Positions 58,565 to 64,000 of a stretch of 64,000 nucleotides of DNA are shown one piece after another (the first letter of the stretch is position 1; each line of letters begins with the position of its first letter). The stretch comes from Armigeres subalbatus. Taxonomy: Eukaryota; Arthropoda; Insecta; Diptera; Culicidae. Below the pieces are notes generated by a model. It was not told the origin of the DNA and did no database searches. It saw nothing but the letters and a program-made list of their open reading frames with translations. The stretch is from positions 219,827,783 through 219,891,782 of the forward strand of contig NC_085141.1 of assembly GCF_024139115.2 (NCBI RefSeq), given 5' to 3'. The position numbers and the translations under genes were made by a program.

Positions 58565-59669
58565 TTGTGATGGAGTCTTGAGCCTTAAGCTCAGGCAGTC
58601 CAGTACGCTGAAACTGCCTGCGAGTGACATTCCGCAATCGAATCAAATCTTTGGTGAGTGTATCGATGGTTAGGATGTTGCTTACCTGCCAAGCTCGGTT
58701 GTAGTTTCGCCGGAACTGCTGATGCCGATTGACAGAGGAGCCCACTTCCGCCACCGAAGTTAGCTCCTGGTAGACGACCGGCTACGATCGGCGAGATGTG
58801 ATCGTTCATATTGGTGATGTACAAGTCGATTGTCCTGGGGCCCTCCTTAGCCGTGCGGTAAGACGCGCGGCTACAAAGCAAGACCATGCTGAGGGTGGCT
58901 GGGTTCGATTCCCGGTGCCGGTCTAGGCAATTTTCGGATTGGAAACTGTCTCGACTTCCCTGGGCATAAATGTATCATCGTGTTAGCCTCATGATATACG
59001 AATGCAAAAATGGTAACCTGGCTTAGAAACCTCGCAGTTAATAACTGTGGGAGTGCTTAATGAACACTAAGCTGCGAGGCGGCTCTGTCCCAGTGTGGGG
59101 ATGTAATGCCAATAAGAAGAAGAAGAAGAAGTCGATTGTCGAATGGACGCCGGATCGATTCAGCCGAGTGGAAGCATGCGGGCTCAGGATCGTGTAGTGG
59201 CCTTCCTCCATGTCGTTGCTCCAGATGGTGCCGTTTTGGTTGCCGCGACTGTTGCCCCAGGCTTGGTGCTTGGCATTCAGGTCGCCGGCAATGATAAACT
59301 GGCCTTGTCTCCGCGTTAGCTTGACGATGTCCCTCCGAAGGGCGGCCGATGAACCATCGCCGGCTTTAGCTTGAGTTGGGCAGTACGCCGCGATGAGCGT
59401 GATTGTGCCGACGGAAGTGGTCACTTCGACACCGATGGCCTCGATCATACTCAGCTGGAAGCTTGGCAGCAGGCGACAGTTGATGTTGTAGCGAAGAGCG
59501 ATGGCCACACCACCTCCCCTGGTCGGCCGGTCGAGTCGCACGATACGAAAATCCGGGATGTAGACGTTCACCTCCGGTTTTAGGTGCGTCTCGGTGATGA
59601 ACGCCACGTCGATCTCTTTCTCTTGGAGGAAATCCGTCAGTTCGATTGTTTTTTTCTGCTCTTGAGCGC
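58565..59669 (-). pseudogene. Jockey-clade endonuclease, split by a SINE
   Basis: ELTDFLQEKEIDVAFITETH holds the metal-binding Glu. RGGGVAIALRYNINCRLLP, TLIAAYCPTQA and FIIAGDLNAKHQAWGN carry the catalytic Asp/Asn. Beyond the SINE the domain closes with TIDLYITNM, then the linker LIRLRNVTRRQFQRTGLPEL. Frameshifts follow the SINE. The ORF2 start lies at 61763, beyond a 2-kb insertion. Confidence 0.87.
58835..59128 (+). mobile_element. tRNA-derived SINE with AAG tail and 12-bp target duplication
   Basis: AAGTCGATTGTC flanks both sides (58823-58834 and 59129-59140). The head has a box A-like TTAGCCGTGCGGTAAGACGC and box B-like GGTTCGATTCCCGG at tRNA spacing. The body contains CCTGGCTTAGAAACCTCGCA and GCTGCGAGGCGGCTCTG, and the tail is (AAG)n at 59115-59128. 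It is transcribed by Pol III in such families and mobilised by a LINE partner, which cannot be told from this sequence. The clean duplication shows it is younger than the Jockey copy. Confidence 0.93.
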
Positions 59670-59826
59670 CCGGATAAAAAATATCATAAAATATCATACA
59701 TTTTATTGTTACAACACCATTTAAAACATAGTTTTTACCATTGAATATAATGGAATTTTGACAATAAAATCACATGAGAAATAATGGTTTTCCACGATAA
59801 AATGAATGGTAAATGGGACTTTTATA

Positions 59827-59973
59827 GTACGTTCAGATTATGAGCTATATCACTTGATATAGCAAATCTTGACATGAGACGCCATATGCATTATTTCCAG
59901 TGAAAACTAGATGTACAAACACTGATGTCAAGACGCTCTATATCAAGTGATATAGCTCATAATCTGAACGTAC
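59827..59973. mobile_element. TA-flanked MITE with about 54-bp inverted ends
   Basis: The ends GTACGTTCAGATTATGAGCT and AGCTCATAATCTGAACGTAC are exact inverted repeats, extending with few mismatches to about 54 bp. TA lies on both sides (59825-59826 and 59974-59975), as in Tc1/mariner-type elements. Length 147 bp. Confidence 0.92.
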
Positions 59974-60265
59974 TATTACAATAAAAAAGGGGGGTTGTTA
60001 TGTATCTTTACAATAAAAAATCGAAAATTTTCCATACAAAATTTTGAGCAAAACAATTGATATTACGGTTGTTCAATGGAATGATTTTGAGCGACAAAAT
60101 AATAGAAAACATTGTGTTTTAAATGTTTTCAATTACTGTTTCTATTGTTTTACAATAGAAATACAACAGGATTTAGAATACATTATTCTCCAACATTACA
60201 ATAAAAATACAATACAATTAATTGTTTTACAAATTATTTTATTTTCAATTTAATTTTAAATCAGT

Positions 60266-60650
60266 TTAAACTTCATTTTCACTCATTTTACCTCGCTTTG
60301 CTGTCGGGACTTCCGAACTTTCTTCAAAAGTTTTATCTGTCAAACTAATTGATGCGTTGTTTAGCGCATCTTTAGGCGAATCCAGCGCACTACTTTCGAA
60401 GTTGGGTAAGTTGCCTGTATCTGGAGAAAAATCCAACTTCGGTATAAAAAGCGTACTAACTTTGTTCCGGATAGACAATACATGTAGTTATAAACCTGTG
60501 AAAAATGTAAATTATAAAAGAATGTTAGTTTTATTAGAAAAAGTACGTCGAGAAGAAAAGAAAAAAATACCTGCATCAGTTCTTATTATATCCCGTTGGT
60601 GAGATTGGCCAAGCATCAGTATTTCATCATAAGCTTCATTTCTGTAAAGG
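60266..60650 (-). other. Exon-like minus-strand stretch, possibly captured gene pieces
   Basis: The frame at 60266-60478 reads LDFSPDTGNLPNFESSALDS and SSEVPTAKRGKMSENEV then stops. Upstream, 60576-60643 reads NEAYDEILMLGQSHQRDIIR between an AG acceptor-like and a GTATTT donor-like site. Amino-acid use looks protein-like, unlike the AT-rich surroundings. The acceptor of the second piece leaves an in-frame stop, so the gene model is not secure. Function unknown. Confidence 0.3.
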
Positions 60651-60810
60651 AACAAGGATACATGTTACCAGGTATGTCATCAGGTATTATGACGATTTTT
60701 TTTAAATTTATTTTATGTTCGGGATGAACCACTGCGTCCATTATGTACATTGAACTTTTGTAGTATAAGATTACGATTACCGGTGGTCAGTATAAGCCGT
60801 TTGCCAGCCC

Positions 60811-61043
60811 AGTATCATTACTTGACACTTTACCGGTCGCTACTAAACGCGCTAGGTGACCAAATTTGGCAGCGCGGCAGCTGTTATTTGATGAACTATC
60901 AAATGTCAAACGTCACCGGTACGGAATGCAGCCACCAAAATGATAACCGAAAAAAGTACCCGATGCGAAAAAGTTTGACTAATTTAAAATGACAGCACAG
61001 CAGTGTGATCAAAATACTCGCGCTCAGGTCCAGTAATGATGCT
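60811..61043. repeat. Dispersed repeat, copy 2
   Basis: Matches 35693-35930 from AGTATCATTACTTGACACTT to GTAATGATGCTTTAAC, lacking about 25 bp after CGCTACTAAACGCGCT. Confidence 0.75.
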
Positions 61044-61762
61044 TTAACGCGCTCTAACACTTTAGATACTTACCACGGTACTGAAGCCATAGTGATCTAC
61101 CGTTGCCCAGCACCAGAAACTGTAATTAAAAAGACACTTTCTGCACCATACAGTTTCATTATTTTCATCTCTTCACTAATTATAAACAAAACTGTACACG
61201 CTCAAATGAATCCAGCCATTCTCCGAGTAAAATAATGAGCAAAAGTTTTTGTTACCTTTCATTTTTTAATTTCAATTTTTATTGCATAACATTTCTAGAC
61301 CTGCAATATGAAAATATATTACTTGAGAATTGGTATAACATTTTTATTCATTTAATAAGCAAAGCTATTGTAATTTTATTGTTTTCAATTGTTATTTCAT
61401 CAATATAATAAATACACGAAATTTTCCAAAATGATATTAATTCAATTACATTAGACGAATTTCCAGATCATGCAAACCGAATACTTTTATAATTTGTTTA
61501 GTTTTTGGATGAGCAATACTAAACATAAGCGAACAATAAAAATATAATAGAATGTATTGGTAACATTTAAATATAGTGTTATTTTAATGTAAGTACAATA
61601 AAGATCTTTTACAACCGTGAAAATTTTACAATAAGCGTACAATATTTTGTATTGTTTACCACACAATCTATTGTATTTCAATGGGTTATGTCATATAAGT
61701 TACTGTAAATTTTTATCCGGTCGAGCAAGCGTTCCAGTTGACCAGGCCCACCCTAGCAGCCA

Positions 61763-63019
61763 TTTTGAATGATAAACATGCCAAGAGTGAAGACCTGGTC
61801 GAAACGCGTTTTGCAGCCGCGCAGCCGAGTAGCCGTTTTCGTTCTCCGCCTCCCCACGGGACCCAAGAGGAAGAAGCGGGGGTCATTGACTGGTGGATGG
61901 TGCCGATGATGCTGGAGCTTGAACCGACGCAGCTCCCGCTGCCAGTCACTTGTGCGGCTGTAACGGTGGGAGTATTGGAATCGCACGACGGGGAGCCGCT
62001 GGAAAGTTCACCTCGTTGACCACAGGAATACGGTTCTTCTTCGGAAGGGTCCTGGTGGAGGCCTTCTTCCGGATTTCCAGGAACTCGGCTCGCTTTGGGC
62101 AGCCCTTTGTGGTGGTCCGATGTTTGTCGTCAGTTGGCACACTTGGGATCGGTCATCTCCATTTTGTCGTACTCGTCAGTCGGATGGGGCTCGCCACACT
62201 TGTTGCAGCGCGGTTTCATGCGGCAGATCCTGGTGCCGTGCTGGAAATTGAAGCAGTTGGTGCACTGCATGACGTCGCAGTGCACTGGCCGATATCGGTC
62301 TTAGTCAATGACGGTGTAATTTATAACGCCAACCAGCTTCAGCTCCTTCCAGGTAGTGGAGCCGTGTTCAAGATGGATCAGGTAAAGCTGGTGGCGATAT
62401 CTTCTCGCCTTGTCGTGACGAGCGATCTTGTGCACGGTTACTGGCTACAGTCCGCAACTTTCAAGCTCTGCTTGGAGCTTTTCCTCTTTCATGTCGTGGA
62501 GTCCTCGCAGCAAAGCCTTGAGCGGACCTCGAGGAACTCCCCGACGGATTTATGGTGGTCCTTGTTGACCGGCATCACTTTCACGCCCTCGCTGCAGAGC
62601 CGAAATGTATATTTCAGCCCTTTAGCGATTAACTGGCGAATTTTCGGACGCAAATCCGGCGGATCGCCCTTCACAAAGACAGGCGGGCACTTATCCTTCC
62701 GCTCAGATTGCACCTGTGGCAGCTGCGATTGCTGCATCTTCTTCTTTTTCGGCGGATTTGTGGTACCGTCTATTGGCAACGACGAATATACGTTGCTCTG
62801 CAAAAGTTGCTTGTAGGGGTTACCCGCGCCTCCAAGAGCAGTGCGCTTAGGCACTTTTCCCGTGACCGAATCGGCCACTGAGTCGGACCATGACGGGTCC
62901 AGGAGAATATAACGCCAACGCGACGAAGCGAAAACGTAAACATCAAACGAAGGAGAAAAAAAAATAATTGAAAAATTCGCGCGAGCAAAAAGCACGTCCG
63001 TCGAACTGGAATCGCTCAC
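61763..63019 (-). pseudogene. Jockey-clade ORF1 (gag-like RNA-binding protein)
   Basis: The N-terminal part is poorly conserved. The gag-like core reads VKGDPPDLRPKIRQLIAKGL, FRLCSEGVKVMPVNKDHHKS and LEVRSRLCCE. After frameshifts three zinc knuckles appear: CTNCFNFQHGTRIC, CNKCGEPH and CANCRQTSDHHKGC (about 62100-62270). The C-terminal EFLEIRKKASTRTLPKKNRI and a Pro/Ser-rich end lead to the ORF2 start MAARVGLVNWNACS at 61763. Such proteins package the element RNA. The 288-codon + strand ORF here is a shadow. Confidence 0.85.
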
Positions 63020-63030
63020 ATCAACGATGC

Positions 63031-64000
63031 ATTTGGTTTCACCCCGATATACATGGAGTCACAGACAAACGGAGTGTATTACCAACATTGTGGTACGACC
63101 GTCATAGGTATGGATGAAATACCGTCCTTAGTAAAATGTTGGTTTTATAACACTACACTATTACTCGGGCTTTCTCTTAGGCGAATACAAAAAGCATGTT
63201 GTTTTTTCAAATACAATTCTGATTCTGCATTTTTTTATTTTTCATTCATTTTTTTTCTTTTACACAATTTCTAACGGTTTTGCCTTACTGTGTGGTTGTA
63301 TGCATACTCTTAATAATTAGTTAGGTAATTATAGTTTATACTTTTTTCAATTATTTGTTTTATCATCATTTAATCGTTAGGTCTTACAAATTACAATAAT
63401 CATTTTCTTTCCTCTCATCATTTTACCTTCTATTGTGTGTGTGTGTTTTGCTGGTAATAACCTGCGCCGGGCGGGGGCGTGGTTATTTACTTGAGAAACG
63501 GCAGTGTTGTTGTTATAATGGTTGTTGCTTTGTAGGCTAAATTTACACATTACAAAGTTTATCTTTTTCTCTAAATAACACGTTTTCGCACTTTGCGTTT
63601 ATAATGAAATGGTTTTCTGTTGTGAAAATATCCGCTTATGTGTAGATGATGTGAATAAAAAACATGACGCTAATGATGACGATAATGATGGCAACAATGT
63701 TGTTCTCAGATGAAGATGATTGGTACGCTTAAGCCCGCCCCCTTTGTTGGAGGTGACTTGAAGAGCAAAAGCAGTGTAAATCATTTGATTTCTCTGGGAA
63801 TGGAAAAACAAAACAATAGCAGTCAACAAACTTAGACACGAAGTTTACGAGTAAGAGTAGCTTCCTATTCTGAGTGCAAGTGGCAGTTTTCAGTTGTATT
63901 TGGTTTGATTTTATGTTTTCGATTTATCATTTTTATTTTGATGAAGTTTGATAAAAGATAAATCGCGTGGTATTGTAAGATGGAACATGGAAACGGAAAA
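63031..64000. other. AT-rich window end, nothing recognised
   Basis: Contains a (GT)6 run near 63438 and a GC-rich GCGCCGGGCGGGGGCGTGG at about 63463. No supported gene or element. It may belong to a neighbouring gene's UTR or intron. Confidence 0.4.

Larger units (their letters stand above)
59670..61720. mobile_element. 2-kb TIR element inserted at the start of Jockey ORF2
   Basis: The ends CCGGATAAAAA and TTTTTATCCGG are inverted. Host reading VGLVNWNACS stops at the right end and ELTDFLQEKE resumes past the left end. The interior is rich in ACAATAAAA-type repeats and contains a TA-flanked MITE, a copy of the 35.7-kb dispersed repeat and an exon-like stretch. There is no transposase. Flanking octamers match only partly, so the duplication is uncertain. 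Confidence 0.7.
56808..63030 (-). mobile_element. Jockey-clade retrotransposon, interrupted at least twice
   Basis: On the minus strand the parts occur in element order: gag-like ORF1 (63019 to about 61950), ORF2 start (61763), [TIR element 59670-61720], endonuclease (59669-58565, itself split by a SINE at 58835-59128), an unassigned 57700-58560 block, and RT (57700-56808) up to motif A. The RT is 3'-truncated soon after motif A, near 56808. All parts carry frameshifts. That 57700-58560 is a third insertion is inferred from the break in RT linker similarity. Confidence 0.82.

Noticed and set aside
61950..62816. 288-codon + strand ORF
   Set aside because: It is antisense to the Jockey ORF1, whose zinc knuckles and gag core are clear on the minus strand.

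Overview
The window is repeat-dense animal DNA and most likely comes from a mosquito, probably an Aedes-type culicine. The clues are the mix of RTE-clade, CR1-like and Jockey non-LTR retrotransposons, a Penelope-like element, many miniature inverted-repeat elements, tRNA-headed SINEs and very long transposon-filled introns. The species is an inference; no rDNA or mitochondrial marker is present.

There is one convincing host gene: the 3' part of a SORL1/SorLA-type sorting receptor on the + strand, 8946-43060. Eleven exons can be joined through consensus splice sites with compatible phases, giving 5,802 nt (1,933 codons plus stop). The 5' exons (signal peptide and start of the VPS10 domain) lie outside the window. 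The protein reads: VPS10 C-terminal part with its 10CC cysteine module, LDLR class B propeller, EGF-like module, nine LDLa repeats, six FN3 domains, one transmembrane helix, and a cytoplasmic tail with a FANSHY motif, an acidic cluster and the C-terminus DDEPLVIA. Its two large introns (13024-26809 and 28206-42182) are filled with nested mobile elements.

Layout. 1-8000: a CR1-like retrotransposon (- strand) split by an RTE element with a 17-bp target duplication, next to a second RTE copy. 8215-8512: an RTE scrap and a tRNA-like SINE head. 8946-13023: SORL1 exons. 13092-25880: intron with MITEs, a nearly full-length CR1-like element, a TTAA foldback element, a 26-bp-TIR composite, an RNase H fragment and a hAT MITE. 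26810-28205: SORL1 FN3 exons. 28413-41560: intron with CR1-like fragments, a 1-kb polypurine tract, a Penelope-like element with an intact 429-codon ORF, a hairpin-sized Penelope relative, degenerate 'TTTGGCC' arrays and a 2.8-kb hAT-like element. 42183-43060: last SORL1 exons, then the 3' UTR. 43500-56800: intergenic, with RTE copies and fragments, an inverted-array element and a Helitron-like element. 56808-63019: a Jockey-clade element on the - strand broken up by a SINE and a 2-kb TIR element. 63030-64000: AT-rich sequence with nothing recognised.

Apart from SORL1 and the Penelope ORF, every coding-like segment is a broken retrotransposon gene. Several insertions can be ordered in time from target duplications and nesting.
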